NCBI GenBank assembly: GCA_938002705.1
Contig: CALLAG010000272.1
Coordinates: 1-16,216 of the forward strand
Source: an uncultured Saprospiraceae bacterium
GTDB taxonomy: Bacteria > Bacteroidota > Bacteroidia > Chitinophagales > Saprospiraceae
Reading direction: 5' to 3'
Length of the DNA stretch: 16,216 nt
Shown here: one piece after another, positions 1 through 7,437 of the stretch
Numbering within the stretch: the first letter of the stretch is position 1
How the letters are laid out: each line of letters opens with the position of its first letter
Notes under the pieces: model-generated
The model's database searches: none
Told to the model about the DNA's origin: nothing
What the model saw: the letters and a program-made list of their open reading frames with translations, nothing else
Position numbers and translations under genes: made by a program

Positions 1-41
1 AATTTATATTACGATTTATGAGTCAACTAACCCTTATGTCT

Positions 42-100
42 GAATCTTGATTTATTGGATTATAGGATTTCTTGATTTGGTGTTGAGGTCAGATAGGATT
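42..100. repeat. Degenerate GATT-periodic intergenic repeat
   Basis: The tetramer GATT recurs at 49-52, 58-61, 66-69 and 74-77, a spacing of 9, 8 and 8 bases, and once more at 97-100. The 9-mer TCTTGATTT is present twice, at 45-53 and 70-78. The stretch lies outside any gene, just downstream of the trmH-like gene. From memory, it resembles the widely scattered intergenic repeat that begins GTCTGAATC and continues with GGATT units in many Bacteroidetes and other genomes. That identification is recollection, not a search. All three plus-strand frames from the window start hit stops quickly, so no gene end from the left is visible. Confidence 0.5.
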
Positions 101-103
101 AAA

Positions 104-153
104 GACGGACGGGGTTATTGGTGGCGTCCTCGCCGCTGATGTGGGGTGTCTGC
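104..153. other. GC-rich intergenic patch with short hairpin
   Basis: About 33 of these 50 bases are G or C, in sharp contrast to the AT-rich surroundings. GTGGCG (121-126) and CGCCGC (131-136) can pair over a TCCT loop, giving six base pairs including one G-T wobble. There is no T-run on either side, so it is a poor intrinsic terminator, although it lies 28 bases beyond the stop of the trmH-like gene. It may be a remnant or member of an interspersed palindromic repeat. Its function is unknown. Confidence 0.35.
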
Positions 154-163
154 ACTTTGAATA

Positions 164-916
164 TCAACACACCAATACCTGACAAGCGATACCACATGCC
201 ACAGATACATTGAGAGACTCAGCTCCACCTTTACGTTCTATACTTACCTTATGAGTACATCTATCAGCTAATACGGGATTGATGCCTTGGCTTTCATTGC
301 CCATAACTATTATACCGCTCTGAGTAATATCATCTGACAGGCTTGTAATATCCTGACCACCTAATACAAGTGCAAAAGCATTCATAGATTCTATAGGAAG
401 ATTCTCAGCATCTATTGATCTCAGGTGTAGTCTATTATGACTCCCCATTGCAGCTTGCACTACCTTGGGATTATAGAAGTCTACAGAGTCAGTACTGGAT
501 ATAAGATTTTCTATGCCATACCAGTCAGCTATTCTTATAATGGTACCCATATTGCCAGGATCTTGGATTTTGTCAGTATATATCATCCATTGGTTAGCCG
601 CAGTATCTAACTGGAGATCACTCATGGAGGGTTTATCCATAACTATTAAAGTTTTGTTAGCTTTTTGCATGCATGAAATAGTTTGTAGATCTTTATCACT
701 TGCAATAATGATTTTATCTCCTAAAGATTTAGTCGAATCTTGGTTGATATCATACCAATCCTGAGTACAGAATAAGAATTCTATTTTATATTTCTGACTC
801 TCAATGAATTCTGCACATACTTTAGGGCCTTCAGCTATGAATTTATCATACTTTTGTCGGTACTTATGGAGGTGCAGAGACCTTACATATTTTCGTAATT
901 TATTTGTTAGTATCAT
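164..916 (-). CDS. TrmH/SpoU-family RNA 2'-O-methyltransferase
   Basis: This is a SAM-dependent methyltransferase of the SPOUT class, expected to 2'-O-methylate a ribose in rRNA or tRNA in the cytoplasm. Numbered from the upstream ATG at 925, the N-terminal substrate-binding domain carries FIAEGPK (29-35). The three SpoU motifs follow: DKIQDPGNMGTIIRIA (118-133, with Asn125 and Arg131), GIIVMGNESQGI (204-215) and ESLNVSVACGIA (236-247). Length is normal at about 250 aa. I prefer the ATG at 914-916 because family members usually begin only a few residues before the first helix. The ATG at 925 would overlap the divergent gene by 9 bases. The substrate base cannot be told from sequence. Family membership is near certain. 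Confidence 0.93.
   Translation of the reverse strand: MILTNKLRKYVRSLHLHKYRQKYDKFIAEGPKVCAEFIESQKYKIEFLFCTQDWYDINQDSTKSLGDKIIIASDKDLQTISCMQKANKTLIVMDKPSMSDLQLDTAANQWMIYTDKIQDPGNMGTIIRIADWYGIENLISSTDSVDFYNPKVVQAAMGSHNRLHLRSIDAENLPIESMNAFALVLGGQDITSLSDDITQSGIIVMGNESQGINPVLADRCTHKVSIERKGGAESLNVSVACGIACQVLVC
849..856 (+). promoter_or_regulatory. Candidate -7 box (TACTTTTG) for the tamL-like gene
   Basis: TACTTTTG is a perfect match to the Bacteroidetes -7 consensus TAnnTTTG. It lies inside the opposite-strand trmH-like gene, about 60 bases before the TTG start at 917. No clear TTTG -33 element is seen at the usual distance. As the two genes leave no intergenic space, a tamL promoter must lie within trmH, which makes this the best visible candidate. 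Confidence 0.35.
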
Positions 917-3310
917 TTGAAGCATTACTTACACAATATTAGTATTACCTACAAGACTATAGTCTACTTAGCCTGTATAGCCATCCTATTGCCTGCATGT
1001 AATAGTACAAAATTCCTTCAAGATGATGAAGTACTCCTTACTAAAGCTGATATCATCATAGAAGAAGCTGCTGCTAATGAATTGTCACCAAAGGAAATAG
1101 CAACTCTAAAATTAGAAATGGTGCAGTTCTACCACCTTAAGCCTAATGGTAATACATGGTACGGTGCTCCTCGAGAATACCTCTACTATAAAAAGTATAA
1201 TAGAGCAGACTCTATCGGACGAGAGAAGCTTAAAGAGAATAAAGTAGTAGAAGAACCTGCAATTCTTGATTATGAAAAAATAGAGAAGTCTGTCATAGAC
1301 ATGGAGAACTTCCTCAAGAATAAAAAAGGATTCTATAATGCCAAAGTAGACGGTATAGTGGATGTCAAAGGTCAAAAAGCACATGTAGATTATAAAATAA
1401 ATACGGGTAAGCGCTATCAAGTTAAAAAGATAGAATACCTATCTAAGGATAGCTCTCTTACAGACATCGTAGAAGTATTATCCAAGGAGACACTGATCAA
1501 GGTTAATGATCCTATAGATGCACTAACATTCAGCTTAGAGAAGCAACGAATCGTCACGGCATTGCAGAACAAAGGCTACGCTAATTTTAATCTTAACTAC
1601 ATAGGAATAGAAGGTGATAGTACCACTCATGATAATGGTATCGATATACGATTCAATATATTATTGCCATCAGATAGTGTCAGTCATACAAAATTCAAAA
1701 TAGGTGATATTAAAGTATTCACTGATTATCACCAATTTCAGAATGTAGATAGCATCTATAATGAAGTCCTGTATAGCAAAGAGTATTTCCGACAATCAAA
1801 AGATTTTTTAGTCAAACCTTCTGTTATCGATAATAAAATATTTCTAAAGAAATATGATACCTATAGTGCTGATGATTACTACAAAACCATCAGAAAACTA
1901 TATACCCTTACCACTTATAGATTTGCTAAGTTAACTTCTAATGTATCCAGCACCTCTGATTCTATAATTGATTATAAAATTTTTCTTACACCTCAGAGGA
2001 GTCGATGGGTGTTAGATCTTAATACAGAATTATTCTATTCTAATATAAGCAGAGCTGACCGTAACCTCATCGGAATAGCCGCAGGAACCAGCCTTGAGAA
2101 TAGGAATACATTCAAAGGATCTGAGACATATACATTAGGGCTGGAGTCGGGCGTAGAACTTAATGTCAATCCTGATAGTAATAGACGTATTGTCACCACC
2201 TTCACTCTGGGTGTCAATAATAACTTAGATCTCCCAAGATTAACAAATACGCTTAATGTAATCCCCCTTATGAATAAGGTGGGCATATTTACAGATAAGG
2301 CAATGAAAAAACTAAAAGAAGAGGGATCAACACAACTTAATCTTGGATATAATTACATAGATATTTTAGATTTCTATAAGATCAGTTCTTTCAACGCCAC
2401 ATATGGTTTTGATATAAAATTAGATCAGAAAAATAGAGTCGTATTCAATCAGATAGGACTTAATATAACATTCAATACGCCTAGAGACAGTTTTCAAATG
2501 GTACTAGATACCGTACCTCTTCTCAAACAGAGTTTTCAAAGTACATTCTTCTCAGGTTTTATATTCAGAGATATATCATACTATTACCAGTCTGATAATC
2601 CAGCAAATAAGATTAACTACGCCTTTATATCTAATCTTGAGCTATCTGGTCTTGAAATGTACTTAGCTAATCAATCATATAATGCCATAGCCAGCTCTAA
2701 TAAAGTATGGAAAGTAAGAGGCAACCAAGATTTTGCCAAGTTCGTCAAATTAGATTTAGATAATCGCTGGTTTAAGAACATTAAAAAGCATTCGCAGATA
2801 GCTTGGCGACTTCGGACAGGGCTTGCTGTGCCCTTTGGTGAGCAAGGCGTAGTCTCTTGGCTTAAGCAATTCTCCGTAGGTGGTCCTAACAGTCTTAGAG
2901 CTTGGAGGCCTATGGAACTGGGGCCAGGAAGATACATCCACCCAACTACTACTAATATCCAAAACTTCTTCCAGCGAGGTGATATCCTCATAGAATTTGG
3001 GGTGGATTATCGCTTTGATTTATTTTGGTTAGTAGAAGGAGGACTCTTTTTTGATGGTGGTAATATATGGACATTAAAAGATGACAGCAGTCGTCCAGGC
3101 TCTACCTTCAGTAGCGAATTCATCAATCAGATAGCTCTGGGATACGGATATGGTCTTCGGTTTGATTTTACCTACTTCTTGATACGTTTTGACTTTGGCT
3201 TTAAGTTGAAGAATCCTTCCCCTCGTGGCCCTAATAATCGATTATGGGTTCCTCTCAAAGGGCAGAAATGGTACGGTAATCTTAATGTTGCTGTTAACTA
3301 CCCATTCTGA
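917..3310 (+). CDS. TamL/BamA-like Omp85 outer-membrane lipoprotein
   Basis: An Omp85-superfamily protein of 797 aa, likely acting in insertion or secretion of outer-membrane proteins or envelope lipoproteins. The N-terminus has a hydrophobic signal (about 13-27) and a lipobox LLPAC with Cys28. It is followed by NSTKFLQDDEVLL, the typical start of Bacteroidetes TamL-type proteins. POTRA-like alpha/beta segments span roughly 90-330, and a C-terminal 16-strand barrel runs from about 370 to the end. The lid-loop motif equivalent to VRGF/Y is GGPNSLRAWRP (655-665), and the chain ends in an aromatic residue (NYPF). The start is TTG at 917: TAG at 908-910 closes the frame upstream, and no ATG precedes the signal peptide. 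No tamB-like gene follows. The gene ends convergently, overlapping the hydrolase gene by 13 bases. Confidence 0.88.
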   Translation: MKHYLHNISITYKTIVYLACIAILLPACNSTKFLQDDEVLLTKADIIIEEAAANELSPKEIATLKLEMVQFYHLKPNGNTWYGAPREYLYYKKYNRADSIGREKLKENKVVEEPAILDYEKIEKSVIDMENFLKNKKGFYNAKVDGIVDVKGQKAHVDYKINTGKRYQVKKIEYLSKDSSLTDIVEVLSKETLIKVNDPIDALTFSLEKQRIVTALQNKGYANFNLNYIGIEGDSTTHDNGIDIRFNILLPSDSVSHTKFKIGDIKVFTDYHQFQNVDSIYNEVLYSKEYFRQSKDFLVKPSVIDNKIFLKKYDTYSADDYYKTIRKLYTLTTYRFAKLTSNVSSTSDSIIDYKIFLTPQRSRWVLDLNTELFYSNISRADRNLIGIAAGTSLENRNTFKGSETYTLGLESGVELNVNPDSNRRIVTTFTLGVNNNLDLPRLTNTLNVIPLMNKVGIFTDKAMKKLKEEGSTQLNLGYNYIDILDFYKISSFNATYGFDIKLDQKNRVVFNQIGLNITFNTPRDSFQMVLDTVPLLKQSFQSTFFSGFIFRDISYYYQSDNPANKINYAFISNLELSGLEMYLANQSYNAIASSNKVWKVRGNQDFAKFVKLDLDNRWFKNIKKHSQIAWRLRTGLAVPFGEQGVVSWLKQFSVGGPNSLRAWRPMELGPGRYIHPTTTNIQNFFQRGDILIEFGVDYRFDLFWLVEGGLFFDGGNIWTLKDDSSRPGSTFSSEFINQIALGYGYGLRFDFTYFLIRFDFGFKLKNPSPRGPNNRLWVPLKGQKWYGNLNVAVNYPF
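954..965. promoter_or_regulatory. 12-bp perfect palindrome AGACTATAGTCT
   Basis: AGACTATAGTCT is a perfect palindrome in early tamL-like codons, 38 bases upstream of the trmH start on the other strand. A weak -7-like TAATATTG (minus strand, 934-941) sits between it and trmH. The position would suit an operator for trmH, but 12-mers of this kind can arise by chance and no regulator is known. Confidence 0.2.
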
Positions 3311-4014
3311 TGTAGGATGTCAATTATTGATTGGGTAATAAATTCACTTTCGTCAAAAGTCATAAAATGACTGCCACCTTCAACAATCACTAAATTAGTG
3401 TTTCCCCATTCTTTAACAATAAAATCTTTAGTCCCGATGAAGGAAAAGACCTTTGTTTCCTCTATGTCTATGACTTTAGAATCGGCGATAGCATTTAGCG
3501 ACCACTTCATTAGTTTGTAATCAGTGTTCTTTAGCATATTCTTAAGGACAGGAGTACTTTCCTGCGTTCCACCATTCAAAATCTTTGCAACTATCAGATC
3601 AATAATAGGGATTCTAAAAGCCGGCATTAATTTATGCAACCCCAATTTTAACGGTACTCTAAAGGTCACTTTCAAATCCTCTTTAGTCCTAAAACTTGAA
3701 AGGAGTATGACAATGTTATTCTTCAGCATAGAAGCGATACACTGGCATATTAATCCGCCAAAGGACAAACCAACAAGAATGTCAGAACCAGTAATAGAAT
3801 AATGTCGAATTAACCTTTGTGTATATACTTCTAATGTCTCACCTTCTAAAGAAGGCAACCACTTGATGTATATCTTTTCATAAGGTAAAATCCCAATTCT
3901 GGAAAATGCTTGCTCGTCAGCACCCAATCCTGATATGAATAGTATTCTTTTGATAACAGTAGTATTACTTAAACAACTCTGCCCTCCCGTATAAAGAACA
4001 TATAGGACAAGCAT
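3298..4014 (-). CDS. Alpha/beta hydrolase
   Basis: A serine hydrolase of the alpha/beta fold, of a type common in Bacteroidetes that starts near a GLGADE(R/Q)AF motif. The nucleophile elbow is GLSFGG, the acid is probably the Asp in FIGTKDFIV, and the base is the His in EGGSHFMTF near the C-terminus, so the triad looks complete. The substrate is unknown. The start is uncertain. The conserved part begins at VIKRILF (near 3957), where no ATG, GTG or TTG is present in frame. In-frame ATGs at 4014, 4023 and 4053 all lie inside nth and add a hydrophobic extension that could be a signal anchor or an artefact. I list the ATG at 4014. It is the last gene of the minus-strand operon, and its stop overlaps the convergent tamL-like stop. 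Confidence 0.8.
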   Translation of the reverse strand: MLVLYVLYTGGQSCLSNTTVIKRILFISGLGADEQAFSRIGILPYEKIYIKWLPSLEGETLEVYTQRLIRHYSITGSDILVGLSFGGLICQCIASMLKNNIVILLSSFRTKEDLKVTFRVPLKLGLHKLMPAFRIPIIDLIVAKILNGGTQESTPVLKNMLKNTDYKLMKWSLNAIADSKVIDIEETKVFSFIGTKDFIVKEWGNTNLVIVEGGSHFMTFDESEFITQSIIDILHQNG

Positions 4015-4603
4015 GAGGATCATGCCTCTGAGCAGGACAGTACTCTCTACCAAAGAAGATAATCTGCAAGTGCAACTTATTCCATATCTCCTTAGGGAAT
4101 AATCTCTTGAGGTCCTTCTCGGTTTTATCTACATTCTTACCTGTACTAAGCTTCCATCTGTAGGCTAACCGATGTATATGAGTATCTACTGGAAAAGCTG
4201 GCACCCCAAATGCCTGAGCCATAACTACTGACGCCGTCTTGTGCCCTACTCCCGGTAGAGATTCTAAGGCTTCGAAATCAGCAGGGACTTCTGCATTATA
4301 GCTATCTATAAGGATATGCGATAGTCCATGAATTGCCTTGGACTTACGAGGGCTTAATCCGCAAGGTCTTATTATTGCTCTGATCTCATCAGGTGTCAGC
4401 TTAATCATATCATATGGATTATCTGCTAATGCAAATAAGGCAGGGGTAATCTCATTAACTTTCTTATCAGTACACTGCGCTGACAATAATACGGCTATAA
4501 GCAATGTATATGAATCTTTATGATCTAAAGGCACAGGAACTTCTGGATATAGGTCTTCTAATATCCGCGTTATATGCTCTACTTTTTCTTGTTTACTGCT
4601 CAT
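3965..4603 (-). CDS. nth: Endonuclease III, base-excision repair glycosylase/AP lyase
   Basis: A cytoplasmic DNA glycosylase that removes oxidised pyrimidines and cleaves the AP site by beta-elimination. It has 212 aa, the usual length. SAQCTDKKVN (41-50) corresponds to the family SAQ(T/S)TD motif. The helix-hairpin-helix LPGVGHKTA (116-124) supplies catalytic Lys122, and FPVDTHIHRL (137-146) supplies catalytic Asp140. The C-terminal iron-sulfur region is atypical: only Cys189, Cys199 and Cys202 are present, spaced C-x9-C-x2-C, whereas E. coli Nth has C-x6-C-x2-C-x5-C. The fourth position is replaced and the protein ends ten residues after Cys202. The gene follows the acyl-CoA reductase by 4 bases, so it is co-transcribed with it, and its 3' end overlaps the hydrolase gene. 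Confidence 0.95.
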   Translation of the reverse strand: MSSKQEKVEHITRILEDLYPEVPVPLDHKDSYTLLIAVLLSAQCTDKKVNEITPALFALADNPYDMIKLTPDEIRAIIRPCGLSPRKSKAIHGLSHILIDSYNAEVPADFEALESLPGVGHKTASVVMAQAFGVPAFPVDTHIHRLAYRWKLSTGKNVDKTEKDLKRLFPKEIWNKLHLQIIFFGREYCPAQRHDPHACPICSLYGRAELFK

Positions 4604-4607
4604 CAGA

Positions 4608-5618
4608 TTATAGACTTTTGAGAAATGAGATCGTATCTACACCGTCTGCATAATCAGACAAACTAGGCTTCTGTGCATGGCCAAAGTTAAAATGTGTAAA
4701 TCCAGCTATGGGTTCAGAAGAGACGACACATTGTATTTTATCCCTTTGATCATTAAGCTTCTGTGCTAATACCTCCTTACTATCATAATACTCATAATGT
4801 AAGCAGCCTATACGAGAGCCTATATCCTCATGCTCTCTTAAGATCACTATATCATTAGTTAAGAATTTCTCCAGATTCATAAGATATAATGCAGAAGAAT
4901 AATCGTAATTGTTCTTATACTTGTTATGATTGATGATTTCCTTTTCGTCTGCTATAGATTCAAATATTAGATCTGTCGACACCCCTTTTTCTAAATAGAT
5001 TTTAGACACATTACGACAACCTAATCCAAAATAATCAAATAGATCATATCTGAAATTCTTAAGCGTATCTACATTATCCGTTAGGCTTATGACGCCTACC
5101 CCATTCCTGTTACGTCTGATGATATGTGGTACTGCACCAAAGTACTTTTCGAATACACGACTGGAACTATCACTGCCCGTTGCGATGACAGCATCATAAT
5201 CAACTAAGAGTTCTACTATCTCAAATGCATCTGCCAGTTCAGGATACATGCCTATCAGCTTATGGACAATGTATGTCGGTAGCAGCTTATCCTTATCTGA
5301 TAACTTTAATATCGCTGTATGCCCACATAGAAATACCGATATAATATCATGAAAACCAACTAAAGGAATATTGCCAGCAAGGATAAGACCTACTCTCTTA
5401 GTAGAAGTTGTCTCAGTAATATTATAACGACCTATCCACTCTTCTAATTTTTCTCTATTAAGATACTGCGTCTTTATCGCATCGATAGATTGTTCTATAT
5501 TTCTAATAACGAACCATGGATTTTCATACTTAGCTTTGAGGTATAGATCTTGATTAGTTGCGTGATCTATCGACTCACCTAATGCAACTAATGCATCTAC
5601 TCTTTCTTGCAGGGTCAT
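4608..5618 (-). CDS. LuxC-type acyl-CoA reductase
   Basis: A member of the LuxC-like acyl-CoA reductase group within the aldehyde-dehydrogenase superfamily, expected to reduce an acyl-CoA or acyl-thioester to an aldehyde with NAD(P)H. From the ATG at 5616-5618 the protein has 336 aa. Visible motifs are AGNIPLVGFHDI (about 81-92, cofactor-binding region), HIIRRNRNGVGV (about 165-176) and FGLGCRNVSKI (about 197-207), whose Cys201 is the likely catalytic thiol. I chose this start because it forms an ATGA overlap with the rluD stop. The longer frame from 5657 would overlap rluD by 43 bases and adds a tail with no family likeness. The natural substrate is not evident, and no ferredoxin or luxE-like partner is adjacent. 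Confidence 0.85.
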   Translation of the reverse strand: MTLQERVDALVALGESIDHATNQDLYLKAKYENPWFVIRNIEQSIDAIKTQYLNREKLEEWIGRYNITETTSTKRVGLILAGNIPLVGFHDIISVFLCGHTAILKLSDKDKLLPTYIVHKLIGMYPELADAFEIVELLVDYDAVIATGSDSSSRVFEKYFGAVPHIIRRNRNGVGVISLTDNVDTLKNFRYDLFDYFGLGCRNVSKIYLEKGVSTDLIFESIADEKEIINHNKYKNNYDYSSALYLMNLEKFLTNDIVILREHEDIGSRIGCLHYEYYDSKEVLAQKLNDQRDKIQCVVSSEPIAGFTHFNFGHAQKPSLSDYADGVDTISFLKSL

Positions 5619-6679
5619 AGAGTTCGAGATTTTTGATGCGTCACATAGTGGCGCCATTTATCTAATGCTGCAACCATATCCTCTGGCAATTCTGAATCAA
5701 ATTCCATGCGTTCTCCACTTGTAGGATGGATAAATCCTAAGGACTTGGCATGCAGTGCTTGTCTAGGTAGCAGTGTAAATGTATTTTCTACAAATACTTT
5801 ATACTTAGAGAAGACAGTCCCTTTTCTTACGCTATCACCACCATACATAGAATCATTAAATATAGGGTGATTAAGATGTGCCATATGTACACGTATCTGG
5901 TGTGTACGACCAGTCTCAAGCTTACACTTTATAAGACTGACATAGTACATGGGCTCTACGACCTCATAGTGTGTTACTGCATGTCTCCCCTCATCTCTGT
6001 CTCTAAATACAGACATCTTAACCCTATCTCTCGGATGCCTGCCTATATACTCATCTATAGTTCCAGTATCCTCATCTGGCTGACCCCATATTATGGCATA
6101 ATATGTACGATCTATCGTATGATCATGAAACTGCTTAGACAGATGGGTCATAGCGTGCTCATTCTTAGCTATCACAAGTAACCCTGAGGTATTCTTATCT
6201 ATACGATGCACGAGACCTGGCCTATCAGGAGTATTACCTTCCATGACGGGTAAGTCATCTTTATTCTCCATATAATGGATAAGACCATTGACTAAGGTTC
6301 CTGACCAGTTACCTACTCCGGGATGCACGACAAGCCCCGCGGGCTTATGCACTATCATAATATCATCATCCTCATATCTTATATCCAGAGGTATATCCTC
6401 TCCAGTAATCTGAGTACGCTCACGAGGCTCCTCAGGAAGATTAATGACGATAACATCTCTTGGCCTTATCTTATAATTACTCTTGATCTCTTTATCATTA
6501 ACTAATACATAGCCATTCTTGACAGCACTCTGGATTCTATTACGCGATATTTTCTCGAGCTTATCGAATAGGTATTTGTCTATTCTTATACTTGTCTGAT
6601 TAGGATCGACTAAGAACCTATAGTGTTCATGGACTTCTTTATTCTCTGAACCTTCATGCTCATTATTCTCTTCGTTCAT
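5615..6679 (-). CDS. rluD: RluA-family 23S rRNA pseudouridine synthase (RluD-like)
   Basis: Converts uridines of 23S rRNA (in E. coli RluD, the helix 69 loop) to pseudouridine. Length is 354 aa. A hydrophilic acidic N-terminal tail of about 25 residues is followed by an S4 RNA-binding domain (about 30-77) and the catalytic domain. The latter carries HKPAGLVVHPG (111-121) and PGLVHRIDKNTSGLLV (154-169), in which Asp161 is the nucleophile. GRTHQIRVHMAHLNHPIFND is the conserved distal motif. The gene starts 11 bases after the stop of the outer membrane protein gene and overlaps the acyl-CoA reductase start by four bases (ATGA), consistent with translational coupling. Assignment to RluD rather than another RluA-type enzyme rests on the S4 domain and overall likeness. 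Confidence 0.92.
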   Translation of the reverse strand: MNEENNEHEGSENKEVHEHYRFLVDPNQTSIRIDKYLFDKLEKISRNRIQSAVKNGYVLVNDKEIKSNYKIRPRDVIVINLPEEPRERTQITGEDIPLDIRYEDDDIMIVHKPAGLVVHPGVGNWSGTLVNGLIHYMENKDDLPVMEGNTPDRPGLVHRIDKNTSGLLVIAKNEHAMTHLSKQFHDHTIDRTYYAIIWGQPDEDTGTIDEYIGRHPRDRVKMSVFRDRDEGRHAVTHYEVVEPMYYVSLIKCKLETGRTHQIRVHMAHLNHPIFNDSMYGGDSVRKGTVFSKYKVFVENTFTLLPRQALHAKSLGFIHPTSGERMEFDSELPEDMVAALDKWRHYVTHQKSRTL

Positions 6680-6690
6680 AGTTCTTTTTC

Positions 6691-7407
6691 TTATATGGAA
6701 ATAGAAATTCCAAATTGTAATTTGATAAAATTAGTCTGTGATGTCTCGGGTCCAAAATTATCTAAAGGAAATACAAACTGATTACCTCTCTCTACTAAGT
6801 AAGTCACAGCAGTACCTCCAAAATAATTGGCCTGTGCTGTGAAGAATACTTGCCCAGTTATATGCAGCATAAATCCTACGCCTATACCATAGCCCAAGCT
6901 TGTATCTACCTCATCAAAATCTATATCGTTAGTAGAATCCACATCAAAAAAACTTGTCGTCGTCTGGGTATAAAAAAACTGAGGGCCTAAAGCTACTTCT
7001 GCAAAAGGCTCTATACGCCAGAAGTAGAGATTAGGAAAGTGTCTGAAAGTTAAGTATGCTCCCACAAAATTAGAGCTCGTTCTGACGCTGGAATCAAAGA
7101 AAGAATTACTGTCTGTACCTAATTGTGAGAAATTGAGCTGAAAACCCATATAATCCAGCTTCTCTTTTTTTAATTGTACTAAATAACCCAATTTGAATCC
7201 CCATAAATTCTGATCTAAACTACTCTTAAATGTCTGTACTGGATACAGACGATCCATAGTAAACTCTACGAATCTTAACTTATTAACGGTGTACTCTTCG
7301 TCATCCTTTATATCTGCGTCTTGAGCAGAGATATGAGATACACCCATAAGCAAACCCATGAGCAGAGTGAGGATTAATGATTTGGTATAAATTAGATTGA
7401 ATAACAT
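6691..7407 (-). CDS. Outer-membrane beta-barrel protein (PorT/OmpW-like size class)
   Basis: From the ATG at 7405-7407 this is a 238-aa secreted protein: a signal peptide of about 29 residues ending SHISAQ, then a chain of alternating hydrophobic and polar residues rich in Tyr, Phe and Gly. Strand-like segments include FKLGYLVQL, FVGAYLTFRHF, IEPFAEVALGPQFFY and GYGIGVGFMLHI. The end, KLQFGISISI, looks like a closing strand. It probably forms an 8-10-strand outer-membrane barrel of the kind Bacteroidetes pipelines call 'outer membrane beta-barrel' or PorT family. The role is unknown. An upstream ATG at 7449 is less likely, because it would precede the candidate -7 box at 7430-7437 and would put 14 polar residues before the signal peptide. 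It heads the five-gene minus-strand operon. Confidence 0.75.
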   Translation of the reverse strand: MLFNLIYTKSLILTLLMGLLMGVSHISAQDADIKDDEEYTVNKLRFVEFTMDRLYPVQTFKSSLDQNLWGFKLGYLVQLKKEKLDYMGFQLNFSQLGTDSNSFFDSSVRTSSNFVGAYLTFRHFPNLYFWRIEPFAEVALGPQFFYTQTTTSFFDVDSTNDIDFDEVDTSLGYGIGVGFMLHITGQVFFTAQANYFGGTAVTYLVERGNQFVFPLDNFGPETSQTNFIKLQFGISISI

Positions 7408-7429
7408 CTTAAGGACACTTTTATAATTA

Positions 7430-7437
7430 CAAAGGTA
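7430..7437 (-). promoter_or_regulatory. Candidate -7 box (TACCTTTG) for the OMP-rluD-nth operon
   Basis: Read on the minus strand the bases are TACCTTTG, a perfect TAnnTTTG match, ending 22 bases upstream of the preferred ATG at 7407. No convincing TTTG -33 element is seen. Its position between the two possible ATGs favours the downstream start of the barrel protein. Confidence 0.45.

Noticed and set aside
42..78. A possible CRISPR-like array in the left intergenic region, because of repeated TCTTGATTT.
   Set aside because: Repeat units are only 9 bases with spacing under 20, units are degenerate, and no cas gene is present.
2671..2991. A 106-aa minus-strand open frame inside the tamL-like gene.
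   Set aside because: It lies wholly inside a well-supported Omp85 reading frame and has no family-like features.
5619..5657. Longer N-terminus for the acyl-CoA reductase starting at 5657.
   Set aside because: It overlaps rluD by 43 bases and adds residues without family likeness; the ATGA junction at 5615-5618 is the natural start.
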